A stretch of 64,000 nucleotides of DNA from Enoplolaimus lenunculus (lineage: Eukaryota > Nematoda > Enoplea > Enoplida > Thoracostomopsidae), in contig JASANG010000764.1 in assembly GCA_030248215.1 (NCBI GenBank), positions 1 through 64,000 on the forward strand, in the 5' to 3' direction. The translations under genes and the position numbers were made by a program. Each line of letters opens with the position of its first letter. The stretch's first letter is position 1. Below the pieces are notes generated by a model that was not told where the DNA came from, searched no databases, and saw only the letters and a list, made by a program, of their open reading frames with translations. Positions 38,101 to 48,064 of this stretch are shown one piece after another.

Positions 38101-41100
38101 ATTGGCCTCGGCCAAATAACGATTGTAGATGTAGCAAAACTACAGTGATGTTAAACCATTTCTGATTAGTTAACAGGTACTACGCCTGTCTAAATAATCA
38201 AACCTGATTGGTCTATAATAAGTTCAATAGCAGTACAGCCAAGGCGAAATCGCTATTACGCAAAACAGCAGATTGGCCTAGGCTAATTAGTAGTTGGCTT
38301 GAATAGCAAATTGGCCCACGACATATATACTATTAACTTCATTTTTAAAAATAACACGCATACTTATTGTATATGGAACATGGCAGAGTGAAGAATATAT
38401 GTTGAAATTACAGCAAGTGCTATGTTTGAAAGTTTAAGACTAAAGTTAAAAATTTGAATTTAAATTTAATGGTCTTATATTCAAAAAATTATTTTCACAA
38501 ATTGTTCAGAATATGCCTTCTCGTAAAGCAAGCCTTATTCACTACCTGTATTTGTTTTTCAATGTTTCGCAGTACGCTTAAATCAAGGTTTATCCCTGAG
38601 AATAATTCCGTTTTCTACCACTTAATTCTTTCGCATTTACTATTACCAATGGCGGATCCATGGGGGGACACCCCCGCCGTGCCCCCCCCCAACAGCATGT
38701 CGACAAAAATTGTATAGAATGTCAATTGCTGTTCTACTCTGTTTATTTCTCTATTTTATACAGAATAGTATTTTTATTTGTGATTCATCTCAATTGAACG
38801 AACGTAAAGAAGTAAATTTTATGGCAATAGTTCGTGGTTTGTGTGTGTGTCAAAAATATGTTTATTACCTGTGAAATTTTGGCCCCTCCCCATTTTGAGG
38901 TCCTGGATTCGCCACTGACTATTACAATCTGCTTCAAGTGGGATTCAGTTTGCAAGGTGAATTCGATCAATTGTAATACGCGAATTAAATTTAAAAATAA
39001 TTTCAAGTTTCGCATCTGATAAATTAAATTAAAATTTTTAAAAATTCAGTTTGCAAATTGAAATAATTTATTTTTTAATTAGTGCGAATGGTAATGAAAT
39101 ATTTCACCACAGGGTCACTTCTTATCGTGAACCCTGTATTATATTTTTTCAACCAACGCGGCTAATGTAAAGAACAGGGGTGGAACAGTAAGTAGTGTGA
39201 ACATATTGTTAAGCCTAAGCTTAAAAACCAAGCAAAAAACTAGTCTAAAGCTTAAGCTTACTCTATTGCGGTCCTACAGAAAAACGTTCCGCTCTGCTCT
39301 TTACATGGGCCACCCCCACAGTGCCTTTATAATTCTGGTTTTAGTGTTCGAAGTATGTTCGAGACAATCCTACGATCGTTTAACCAAACCGGAGTATTAA
39401 CAGAAAACGCTCTTTCACTCCTGATAACCAGTATCCGAACCCTCCCCGAATTCGCAGTTGACCCTGCGTCAAACCAACTTTCAACTGAACCTCAAGTCCT
39501 CCTTGGAACTGTTGTGAAAGGAGTCATCAACTCCTGGTTAAATCAATGGATGGTGTCCGATACGTTGCTGACTCTCGACTATAGATTACAGGAGTGCAAA
39601 ACGAAACTGGAAGAGTGGCAAACTCGTCTCGAGAGTTCTGTAGCTTGGTTATTTTGGCCAAAAATTGACTCAAACAACAATCGACGTCCTACTCGATATG
39701 AGCGCATTGGTGCTGTTGTATTGTTTATTTTGTTTTGTGCTCATATGAGTATTGTTGTTGTGCAAATTGGACAATTGGACGAGAATTTAGGATCATGGCA
39801 AAAGTTCAGGTACGAGCTAAAAGCCACTCATCAGTTTAATTAGACGGTCTCTTTCTTCTTGATTCGCTGTTGGTGTCAGACCAGCGGTAATAAAGCGACG
39901 GCGCTGGGACCCGAGGCACACACCCCGGCCCGCTTCTAACGAGTCGGACGAGGCCTTTAAAGCCGATCTCCGAAGACCACCGGTAAGTTTTGTCACAAAC
40001 CTTAAAATAAATTCAACATATAGATTGGTTTAGTCCTCTTTTGGGCACTGGCACCCGCGGGTAAATCCGGGCCGGATCGAAAAATTTTTTCGACGTCAGT
40101 ATTCATGGTGGTAACGAATTTCAAAGCGCGGATAGCAATTTGTGATTCGTTGCCCACCTAACATTTTTGGCGACGAACGACAAACATATCAGGTTTAACT
40201 ATTTACCAAGGTTCAACCGGAATTCATGTTCCGGCCGGAATTCCTGCCAGAAATTCAATTCCTGTTCCTGTTCCTGCATTTAAAGATGCAGGAACAGGAA
40301 TCTTTTACGGTTTTGTCGCAAATTATGCCTAATGATCTAAACATCGGGCACTTTGTCTTTTAAAAATTGTTATTTCCACATGAGTGTTTTTCCAATTACT
40401 TCAATTTTTTCATAAACTGTTCCTGTTGTGTTTTCGCAGAAAATAGCTCAAAATTTACTTAAGCCGTTTTTTGGCAAAGTTTTCTGAAAAGTCCAACAGT
40501 AATTCGGTGATGAAATTTATTTAAAATTCCGGTTCCTGTCCTTGTTCCGGCAAACTTTAGTTCCTGTTGGAACCCTGGTATTTACTTACTATTAATGGTT
40601 TGTTTTGACAGAGGTATCGTGATACAACCAGTTTTGGGGTCACTACCGTAGTGAAAAACCAGCGTGAGAACGGGTTTTGAGGGCGAACCGAACCTGAACC
40701 TTTATATACTTCAATATTGAATCTGACATGTTTTGTGCAATTCGTCCTAAACCTAAGCCTAAGCTGTAGAGGCTGTAATAGAGACAGTTTAAGCTTTAAA
40801 CAAACTTTTTTGTTACGCTTAGGCTTACGCTTAGGGTAGAAATATGCTTACACTACTGTTCTGGCTCTGTTCTATGCAATAACCAATGTCTTAATCAAGA
40901 ATGGTAGAAGTCACCTGAGGAACAGTGCAGTTGTGGGACGAATTTAACGCTTTGTTCCCTAAAAACGGTTTCACTCTACGCCGATGGCCCCCAGTGGTCA
41001 AGTATACAGAGTGTAGCCAGCTCGTCTTGCTAGGGCTAAAACATTTTCAGCAGTTGCATACAAGGGTTTTCGATAACTTACAAGCAAGCTTGAAAATTTC

Positions 41101-44100
41101 CCAAGAAGGGAGTAAAAAAATTTCAGGGTGGTCGGCATACTCCTGGTGCCGCTGTGACTACGGTCCGACAAGTATGGAACAAAAATTACAACCCTGACAC
41201 TACACAAACCCTCAGAACTATCAGGATTCTATTTTTGTTTGTTTTTTGACATATTTTTTAAATTTTTTTATTTTTTATATTGATTGTTTTTAATATTATT
41301 TATAGAACACATGAAACCGTCAAAGTATCAATATGTCTCATTATGGTGCTTGGGTTTATAATTCGACTGAATCGAGTTTTACCTCATCTTTCAACGCGGA
41401 TTCCAATCTGTGTTGCGTTCGACGTTGTTTGTGGCGTGTTCTATGTTGTCGATTTATGTTGCAGAATTTACACTATTCGTGTTTGTGATTTGTTGACGTA
41501 AGTGGTTTTTTATAATTAATTTTAAAATTTGAATTTTAAGTTTGTTTAAGTTGAAATCTGTTGAATTGAACAATTGTTTTGCGAGCTGAATCGCTGTAAA
41601 TCTGATTGCTAATATGTTGCAATAGTTGAATTAGTTTCAGTTGAATTCAATCTACGTTTGTTTAGTATTTAACATTGAGATCAACAGTTTTGTCAATTAA
41701 TTGTGTTTCAAAACGTTTTTTCTAACCAGAGTGGAACTCAACCTGTGCGTATCCGCGGGTAACAGCCGATGGGGTAAAGAATTTTAGACGTGGGTCAACT
41801 TGCAGGTATTCAGGTTTGTATCGCATGGGTCAAAAAATTATTTGTCTACCTAGAATAATGATCTGCGCAAGTCAGGCCGAAAAATAATTGTTACCCGAAT
41901 CCCACTCTGTTTGCTAACTGTTCGTAGGTACAAAACACAGCTGAAAATATGGCTTTAATCTCTAGTTTTTTAATTTCAGACCGTCACAACATATTTCTCA
42001 CACAACAGCGTCACCACAACGAACCTGTACACACCTGTTATATCTCGAACTGATCCTGGTCGTTCGAGCGCTCTCGCTGTTCAAATCACTCCTGCATACA
42101 GTTACCATTGGTATAGACGGCATTCATGCGCTTGTCTCACGTCGAATTAGTGCAATTTTAACTGCATTAAACGCGTTTAACATGAGCGTTGAAATATTTA
42201 ATAAGCTAATCACGCAAAATCCGTCATTTGTTAATCCACATAATAGTGCACTTCAAAGGTATATTGCCGACATGTGTGCAGTCAACGTGCAACGCAAGCA
42301 ACAATCGCAACTTGCAATGGCGATGCTACAAAGTCGCTTTCCAAAAATTGCAGTTGAGACTAAGACTAGCATTTGTACACGGATGCAGTTGCACCGTGCA
42401 CTGGTAAGCTAAATATTTACTGTCCCGTATTCTTAAATGTCTGGGCCCACGCATCGTACAGGGTCGGATCGTTTTCCAGAGGGGTTGTAATAGAGTCAAT
42501 TTAAGCTTTATAGACTCAAGTTTTTGCTTAGGCTAAGGAATAGGCTCATCCTTTACGCTTAGGCTTAAGCTTAGGAATACGCTTATACTACTGTTCTGGC
42601 TTTGTTCTATACATGGGTCAATGTCTGTAACGTTTATCATCAATTGGTGATACGCCTAGCAACTTTTGAACCAGCGAATGGTAAAGTTCGAAATGTAGCA
42701 TATTTTTCGCATTTGGTATGTTCTGCTTACTTCGGCGACAATTTTGAAATCTGCCGTTGCAGGAGTTTAACATTTTTAACAGTTTTTGCTTAGTTGGTGA
42801 TAGGTGCTACTGGTATTTGAGAATATGGAAACCTGGTGAAAGGTTTGAATCGTATTGCTAGACGGCTAAGTACGCATAGCAAATCTGGTGTAACCCTAAG
42901 CTTGGCCCTGTTACGCTGCGCTTGTAAATTTATAGAAGGAAGCTTTCTATTTCTATGAGGACTTTAATAGTCAAAAGTATCGTTATAGGTGGTAGCAGTC
43001 AGGGTGTAAACGGTTGGTCCGATTAACACAAAACGGCTATTGAAGTATAAAAGTTTCAGCCAATGTAAAGACCAGGGGCGAAACAGTATTATAAGCATAT
43101 TCCTAAGCCTAAGCGTAAGAATAAGCATATTCTTAAGCCTAAGCGTAAGAATGAGCATATTCCTAAGCCTAAGCGTAAGAATGAGCATATTCGTAAGCCT
43201 AAGCGTAAGAATGAGCATATTCCTAAGCCTAAGCGTAAGAATGAGCATATTCGTAAGCCTAAGCGTAAGAATGAGCATATTCCTAAGCCTAAGCCGAATC
43301 GAAGCAAAAAATCATCTAATGCTTAAGCATACTCTATTGCAGTCGCACAGAAAACGTTCCGCCTCTGATCTTTACATGGGCCAAAGTTTCGAAAGTGTGT
43401 TTTTTATGTTTCCATATCACTGAGCTATTATTTTGCTCGTAATTCGCGTTCTCACGTTTCCTGTGTTTGAATTTGACAGGAAAACGTCCGTCACCTACAA
43501 CAACAGGGCGAAATTGAAACTTCTGAAGCTGTGTTGCTCGAAAAAAGTTTGACATCTCAAATTGCTGAAATAAGTCGCCGTGTGCGGCACGTTTCTCAAC
43601 TGACGCTGGACGAATCGCTACACTATCATCCGTGTTTTGTTGGTCACTCGACACGATTTTTAGCTATCACACAGCCGACTAAAGAATTGTTTGACAAAGG
43701 TACTCGTTTTATTACTATTAGCTTAGTAACACTGTAAATTCCAATGAATTGATTTTATTTCAGAACGAGTTGAATCACTGAGTCTGAGTTAGGTCGTTCA
43801 CAACGCAGAATCTGGATTGAACTCATTCTGAGTTAATTATTCAACTCAGTTGAAAAATTCAATCATTTTTCAACTCTGTTGGAATTCAATCATTGCTCAA
43901 CTCAGTTGGAATTCAATAATTTCAGAGTGAGTTAATAGTTACTATTATTAACTCTGAAATAACCGCAAATGACTAATTCATTCTCCGAGTTAATTAATCA
44001 ACTCACTGGAATTTACAGTGAACTAAGAACAATTGTTAACTCTGAAATAACCGCAAATGACTAATTCGTTCTCTTAGTAGTCGAGGCACAAAGATTCCTG

Positions 44101-46790
44101 CAGAAGACCAAGTCAATTCTCCGTACATAAATAGTTCCTTCATGCCATTGAACAACTGTTTCGGACTCGTTGACATTTAGGATCACTGGACCGTTTTAGG
44201 CAATTGAAAACCGAACGAAGAAATGACCGAAGGCATTATCTTGTAGTTGGCCATACGGACAGACGAGGAGGTCATAGATGATCCACATCTGGACCAACTT
44301 TAAACAATTTTCTTTTGTGTGTTTTGGCTGGAATACAAAATTTTCTGGCTAGAAAAACGAGGGTCAGCTGCTACTGTGCCTAGGGTTTTCGATATAATTT
44401 CAGATGACTACATTATGAAACAAGGCGAATCAGCGGACAATCTTTACTATTTGCTGCGTGGAACAGCGATGTTTACCAAATTGAACGAATCAGATGCAAG
44501 CGTTCTCGTTGAAGCAATCGTATACGCTGGGCACATCATCGGCGAAGCCGGGTTGCTATTCGGTGAACCACGAAGCGGTAACATCAAAGCGTTGACACCG
44601 TGTGAAACTTTTCGGTTCCCACGCGATCGTGTCGTTGATGCGCTGAAACAATTCCCACAGCTTGAATTGAATTTAATTAAATTTTACTGTATTCATCGCG
44701 CTGCGGATTATTTGCGTGAAAAACGCGAATTTAAACCGTGGACTGAACAACGGTTGACAAATTTGTTGGTCAATTCAAAACCTGTGGATTTGTATGGCGA
44801 TTCCAAAGGTGGGTTTGAAACGTATGGCCCATGTAAAGATCAGGGGCGGAACGTTTTTGTGTGGGACTAGAAAAGAATAAGCTTAAGATTTAGACTAATT
44901 TTTTCCTTGGCTTAGGCTTAGGTTTAGAAATAAACTCATTGTTACGCTTACGCTTACGCTTAGGCTTAGGCTTAGGCTTAGGCTGAGGAATCAGCTTATA
45001 ACACTGTTCCGCCACTGTTCTTTACATTGGTCGAAAGTATTTACTATGATGTTCAGGGTGAAATAAAAAGGGTCGAAAAATGATACATCCCACCAAGAAT
45101 ACTGGAATCACTTGCAGAATAGACATTTATGGGTTGTAACTTGTAGAGATCAAAAATATTTTCTCGCTCGCTACACTCGTACAATTGTTTAGACTAAATT
45201 ATCCACTGATGAAATGCAATCCTATCCTTGAGAGTTTGAACACACGACTTATGCTTGCTTTTCCAGCTGCTTTGCTAAAAAAGATCTGAAGTTCCAACCG
45301 ACCCTTTCTAGACTGGCAAAAAATTTAGTTGAAACAATTTTAGGAGGAGTATGGTATAGCGAAATGATTATTTGCAGCTGCAAGTTTTGCTGGAAGTTTT
45401 TTCAAAAAACTTGTAGCTGCGCAATGAATTTATTTTTATGTTATAACATACGTCTTGTAGCTGTGAGTTCTCGCTGCAAAAACTTTTACGTGTGAATACG
45501 GCATTTACGTTAATACTAGTTCTCGTTTATCGTTGAAATTGTTTTCCGAAAATGAATGACTAAAAAGCCAACTATAAATTTCAGTTCAATCCTTGGACAA
45601 CAACTTATACGACCGGGCGTTAGTTGTCCGCGGTCTGATCGCCGATGAACACAAACGAAGCATCATCGAAGTCACTCGGGGACCCGAAGAAATTCCGTTT
45701 GCCCGGTTTCGAAACGCTGATTCGCACCGGCATACGTTGGTACTGCTTATTCCGAAAGAAGAAATTGTTGATGAGTTGGAACAACGTAAGCTATTAATTC
45801 GTCGCAGGCGAGCCCGTAGAAAAGGAGTGGGCAGGTGGGGCTCAGCCTCCTGGAATATTTTGGCCCCCTAGAAAGTTTTCAACCTTGCTTGTAACTCATT
45901 GAAAACCCTTGAATGCCCCTCCTGAAAATTTTTTAGCCCCCCAAGCAAGGTAAGCTGGCTACGAGCCTGAGGCGTAGGGCTCATATTCTCAAATGCATAT
46001 AGCACCTATCACCAGTTAGTAATAGGTTTTCAAACAAACGAAATGCTGCAATTGCCGATCTCAACATTTGCACAGAAGTAGAGTACGTCGAATGCAATGA
46101 AAATGTGCTGAAATTCAAACCTCACCGTTTCCTGGTTCGAAGTTACAAGACCTATCACTAACTCGTAATAGGTGCTACACACATTGTCGGGCTCAGAGCT
46201 TGTATTCTAAGTCTTTATCTACGGCCTGTATTCTCAACTGTGCGCAACACATATTACCAGTTTCACCAGTTGGTGGTAGGTTTTGTAGCTTTCGAACCAG
46301 TGATTACTGAGGCTCAAAATTCAACACATTTTTTTCCATAGGGTTTGCTCTACTCCTGTACCTATTTTGAGTTCAACAACTGCAATAGTTAATGAGTTTA
46401 AAAACTTATTACGATCCGATGATAGTTGCTATACACATTTGAGAATTTGGGCTCTGTTAGTGTTTATTTTAGCAAATCGATAAACGCGTCTACACGTATT
46501 GGATACTATTAAAATGCTTTTTAACCTGCGTCGAGAAAATATCAACTGACTGTTGAGCAGCTTCAATCGGTTCGTGAAAAGTTAAAAACAACATTTCTTT
46601 TAATCTGAACGCAAAATGATTGTTTATTAAATTTGTTTCAGATCAAAAACTTGAAATCATTCAACAAATATCGCCACCAAAAACAACGACACCTGGAAAT
46701 CAAAAGCGCCGCTCAATGTTCAATCCGTCGTTGAGATCAAAGGGCCCGCTCACGCAGACTCCGACTACGAGTACTCCAACCCCGAGTTGA
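29185..46790 (+). CDS. SLC9C-type (sperm NHE-like) Na+/H+ exchanger with CNBD, 14-15 exons
   Basis: Exons: 29185-29569, 31120-31274, 32602-32920, 34320-34693, 35275-35488, 36188-36402, 37202-37273 plus 37329-37585 (or one exon 37224-37585), 39345-39809, 41306-41497, 41980-42403, 43480-43699, 44404-44808, 45585-45785, 46642-46790. Phases agree and give about 1348 residues, slightly longer than the mammalian proteins (about 1175). Order: exchanger membrane domain (residues 1 to about 530) with the CPA1 motif SATDPVAV, LIEGESLLNDG and YGGLRGAVAL; a cytoplasmic linker; a four-helix segment like the voltage sensor (about 790-930; RYERIGAVVLFILF, KVSICLIMVLGF, LELILVVRALSLF); then a cyclic-nucleotide-binding domain (about 1099-1230) with YIMKQGESADNLYYLLRG and GEAGLLFGEPRSG. 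The tail is Thr/Pro/Ser-rich and ends PTPS. In sperm of other animals the family couples voltage and cAMP to pH. Introns are full of repeats. The family is clear; expression in sperm is inference. Confidence 0.9.
29729..29880 (+). mobile_element. Telomere-cored TIR element B2, exchanger intron 1
   Basis: Family B sequence with a short core (GGGCTTAGGTTTAGG) and the right end TTACATTGGCC. Confidence 0.75.
31410..32210. repeat. ACCCGCG-rich repeat in exchanger intron 2
   Basis: Inverted clusters of TTTACCCGC and GCGGGTAAAG-like motifs at about 31425-31550 and 32085-32200, with a 43-bp direct repeat (CAGTGAATCGAAACATTC) between. Similar motifs recur at 41745-41905. Confidence 0.45.
32205..32395. 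repeat. Family Q MITE, copy 1, exchanger intron 2
   Basis: CTATCATCGGTTCAG, CACTGGTTCGAAAGTTACAA and CACCTATCACCAACTGGT. Family Q ends tend to ATTCTCAAATGTGT and are palindromic. Confidence 0.5.
32941..33132 (-). mobile_element. Telomere-cored TIR element B3, exchanger intron 3
   Basis: Begins about 20 nt after exon 3. Core CCTAAGCCTAAGC and TAGCCTAGGCCTAAAC; both ends diverged. Confidence 0.65.
33721..33897. mobile_element. Inverted-repeat MITE, exchanger intron 3
   Basis: AAAAAGTATTTCTGAA at the left and CAGAAATACTTTTCC at the right, with further inverted matches inside. Confidence 0.5.
34134..34301 (+). mobile_element. Telomere-cored TIR element B4, exchanger intron 3
   Basis: Family B copy whose right end (CGTTGGCC) is 18 nt before the first base of exon 4. 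Confidence 0.75.
34990..35195. repeat. Family Q MITE, copy 2, exchanger intron 4
   Basis: AGCAACTATCATCAGTTAAT, CACTGGTTCGAAAGTTACAC and CACACATTTGAGAATA. Confidence 0.55.
35935..36140 (+). repeat. tRNA-derived SINE, family S2, copy 1
   Basis: In exchanger intron 5. Shares with copy 2 the head TTTAACAATTGCAACGCGTA and a tRNA-like part (about 36043-36105) with TAGCTGAGTGG and GGTTCGAATC, followed by an AT-rich tail. Confidence 0.55.
36534..36787 (-). mobile_element. Telomere-cored TIR element B5, exchanger intron 6, expanded core
   Basis: Well-kept ends (GGCCAATATAAAGAACAGGG and the reverse) around several units of CATATTCCTAAGCCTAAGC plus GTAAGAATGAG. Confidence 0.8.
36945..37150 (+). repeat. 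tRNA-derived SINE, family S2, copy 2
   Basis: In exchanger intron 6, same orientation as copy 1. It has TTTAACAATTACTACGCGTA, CAGCTGAGTGG and GGTTTGAAAT, and is more diverged. Confidence 0.45.
37862..37976 (+). mobile_element. Telomere-cored element B6, exchanger intron 7, partial
   Basis: Internal part only: AAACTTAAGCTTTCGACT and runs of GGCTTAGGCTTAGGAATA with CGCTCATTCTTACGC spacers. Confidence 0.6.
38031..38320. mobile_element. Foldback MITE, exchanger intron 7
   Basis: Arms of about 57 bp: TAGGTCAATCTGCTATTCAG at the left, and, inverted at the right, GGGCCAATTTGCTATTCAAG; both arms contain CCTAGGCCAWTCTGCT-like sequence. About 170 bp of unique middle. Confidence 0.6.
38647..38917. mobile_element. 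hAT-like MITE, family F, copy 1
   Basis: Exchanger intron 7. Ends CAATGGCGGATCCATGG and, inverted, CAGTGGCGAATCCAGG; the 8-bp duplication ACTATTAC is exact (38639-38646 and 38918-38925). Confidence 0.88.
39160..39311 (-). mobile_element. Telomere-cored TIR element B7, exchanger intron 7
   Basis: Ends GGCTAATGTAAAGAACAGGG and CTTTACATGGGCC; the right end is 33 nt before exon 8. The core is reduced to AAGCCTAAGC. Confidence 0.75.
39880..39982 (+). other. GC-rich exon-like stretch inside exchanger intron 8
   Basis: A markedly GC-rich island in an AT-rich intron. It follows an acceptor-like gtgtcag and ends at CCG|GTAAGT, and it is open in the frame that exon 8 would deliver (AG plus A). It would read PAVIKRRRWDPRHTPRP... 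for 34 codons. It ends in phase 0, which does not fit the next known exon (41306), so it could be an alternative or terminal-type exon, or a fragment of something else. It is not part of the main gene model. Confidence 0.3.
40205..40580 (+). repeat. Family H repeat, copy 2, exchanger intron 8
   Basis: Ends AGGTTCAACCGGAATTC and, inverted at the right, CCAGGGTTCCAACAGGAA; inside GAATTCCTG and CAGGAACAGGAA blocks and AAAAGTCCAACAGTAATTCG shared with copy 3. Confidence 0.7.
40768..40886 (+). mobile_element. Telomere-cored element B8, exchanger intron 8, partial
   Basis: Core CGCTTAGGCTTACGCTTAGG and the internal AGTTTAAGCTTTAAAC; the left end is missing. Confidence 0.55.
41010..41170 (+). repeat. 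Family G repeat, copy 2, exchanger intron 8
   Basis: Has GTAGCCAGCTCGTCTTGCTA, ACATTTTCAGCAG and a G-rich end. Confidence 0.55.
42444..42619 (+). mobile_element. Telomere-cored TIR element B9, exchanger intron 10
   Basis: Starts GGCCCACGCATCGTACAGGG about 40 nt after exon 10, ends CTATACATGGGTC; core CGCTTAGGCTTAAGCTTAGG. Confidence 0.65.
42625..42825. repeat. Family Q MITE, copy 3, exchanger intron 10
   Basis: Diverged: TTATCATCAATTGGTGATAC, AACTTTTGAACCAGCGAATG, GGTGATAGGTGCTACTGG. Confidence 0.45.
43058..43382 (-). mobile_element. Telomere-cored TIR element B10 with perfect 8-bp duplication
   Basis: Exchanger intron 10. AAAGTTTC at 43050-43057 is repeated exactly at 43383-43390. The core (about 43090-43290) is a tandem array of about seven 30-bp units containing TTCCTAAGCCTAAGCG and TAAGAATGAGCATA. 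Confidence 0.9.
43730..44020. mobile_element. Palindromic MITE, family E, copy 2, exchanger intron 11
   Basis: CACTGTAAATTCCAATGAATT to ACTGGAATTTACAGTG, with CAACTCAGTTGGAATTCAA repeats; begins 31 nt after exon 11. Confidence 0.7.
44826..45032 (+). mobile_element. Telomere-cored TIR element B11, exchanger intron 12
   Basis: Starts 17 nt after exon 12 with GGCCCATGTAAAGATCAGGG. It holds the longest pure run here, four successive TTAGGC hexamers (about 44958-44983). Confidence 0.8.
45815..45985 (-). repeat. Family G repeat, copy 3, exchanger intron 13
   Basis: Begins about 30 nt after exon 13; minus strand has GTAGCCAGCTTACCTTGC and CAAGGGTTTTCAATGAG. Confidence 0.6.
45975..46200. repeat. 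Family Q MITE, copy 4, exchanger intron 13
   Basis: ATTCTCAAATGCATATAGCA, CACCAGTTAGTAATAGGTTT and the inverted CTAACTCGTAATAGGTGC. Confidence 0.6.
46208..46455. repeat. Family Q MITE, copy 5, exchanger intron 13
   Basis: Next to copy 4. TATTCTCAACTGTGCGC, CTTTCGAACCAGTGATTACT and ATACACATTTGAGAATTTGG. Confidence 0.6.
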
Positions 46791-47035
46791 TGTTTGAAGA
46801 AAACAAATTCCAACACATTTGTATTCAATTTGCACTCAGATATGAAACAGAAGTTGTCTAAGGTTCATTATTAAAATGTATTTCATTCAATCTTGTAATA
46901 ATATTACGGGTGTCAAGAGATAGTATTTTCATTAACGGGACAGAATAGCGATTTTTTTTCAAATTTCCACGTAAAATATGTGATTATATTCATCATTTTG
47001 ACGACAAACATATTTAATTTTTTTTCTAGTTCCAT

Positions 47036-47290
47036 TCATTGTAAATCCCAGTGAATTGATTTTAACTCAGATCGAGTTGAATCCACTTAGATGTTTGAGC
47101 TCTGGAATTGCGTCTTTCAGAGCTCAAAATTCTGAATTGATTGAACGGATTCTGAGTGTGATTCACTCATTCACTTGAAATTAAATCAGCTCTGTGTGAG
47201 TTACTATTTACTGTTAGCTCACAAATGATCAGAAATAACTAAATTCTCTGTCTGGATTGAGTAAAATCAACTCACTGGAATTTACAGTAT
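47036..47290. mobile_element. Palindromic MITE, family E, copy 3
   Basis: TTGTAAATCCCAGTGAATTG to CACTGGAATTTACAGTA; diverged inside. Confidence 0.65.
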
Positions 47291-47541
47291 ACGAAAATAC
47301 GGCTGTTTTATCAATTGCGTGTTGTTCCTGTCGTAAGTCAGTGTGCCGTGGGTAGCGCCCGTATGGCCGCAATTGATGGCTCCCCTCAAACCCAGGAGTC
47401 CCCTCCTAATATTTTAAAATACGATTTTTTTACATCAAATTTTAAATTTGCCCCAATAAATATCATCCGGATTTTCGCTTGCTTCGATCACGAAAACGCG
47501 CACCGATCGACTCAATTCACATTTTATTACACTAATGTTCC

Positions 47542-47717
47542 GGCCCATGTTACTTTAAGGGGCGTCCAGGTTTCTAGTGGGTCTATGAGAAAGAGTAGGT
47601 TTTATATTCCAGATTACATTTTTTGCTTAGGCTTAAGAAATCATTTTTGCAACGCTTGGGCTTAGACTATAAGAATACGCTTAATCTACTGTTACGCCAC
47701 TTAAAGTAACATTGGCC
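47542..47717 (+). mobile_element. Telomere-cored TIR element A4
   Basis: Complete family A copy with well-kept ends. The flanks AATGTTCC and AATGTTTT agree at six of eight positions. Confidence 0.8.
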
Positions 47718-47929
47718 AATGTTTTAATTTCAAAAAATTTTATGCATGCATATATATACATGTACATTATGCGTTTACATTACTGCCCGTATATACTGAG
47801 GGCAGTGACGTTTGGTCAAATAGGTACAAAATGAAGCTATTTTAAAACTGAAATACTTGAGTCGGTCAACACATTAGTCGGACATTAAAGGTTGTGGTAC
47901 ATCTGTCATCCGCACGGCGCCGTCCGTCA

Positions 47930-48064
47930 CTGTTCGTACCATAAGTAGTATAAGCATATTCCTAAGCTTAAGCCTAAGCCTAAGCAAAAAAATTAGTGTA
48001 AAGCTTAAACTGACTCTATTATAGCCCCGCCGGAAAACGATCTGGCCCTGTTCTTTACATGGCC
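47930..48064 (-). mobile_element. Telomere-cored TIR element B12
   Basis: Right end CTTTACATGGCCC is clear. The copy lies between two inverted pieces of another repeat (GGCGCCGTCCGTCAC and GTGACGGACGGCGCC), so it probably inserted into that element. Confidence 0.65.

Noticed and set aside
43040-43423. Repeated 30-bp units that could suggest a CRISPR array or a repeat protein
   Set aside because: Units are contiguous without spacers, contain telomere hexamers and lie inside a transposon in a eukaryotic intron.
44940-44990. Chromosome end or internal telomere scar
   Set aside because: The TTAGGC run is short, bounded by the inverted ends of element B11, and coding exons continue on both sides.
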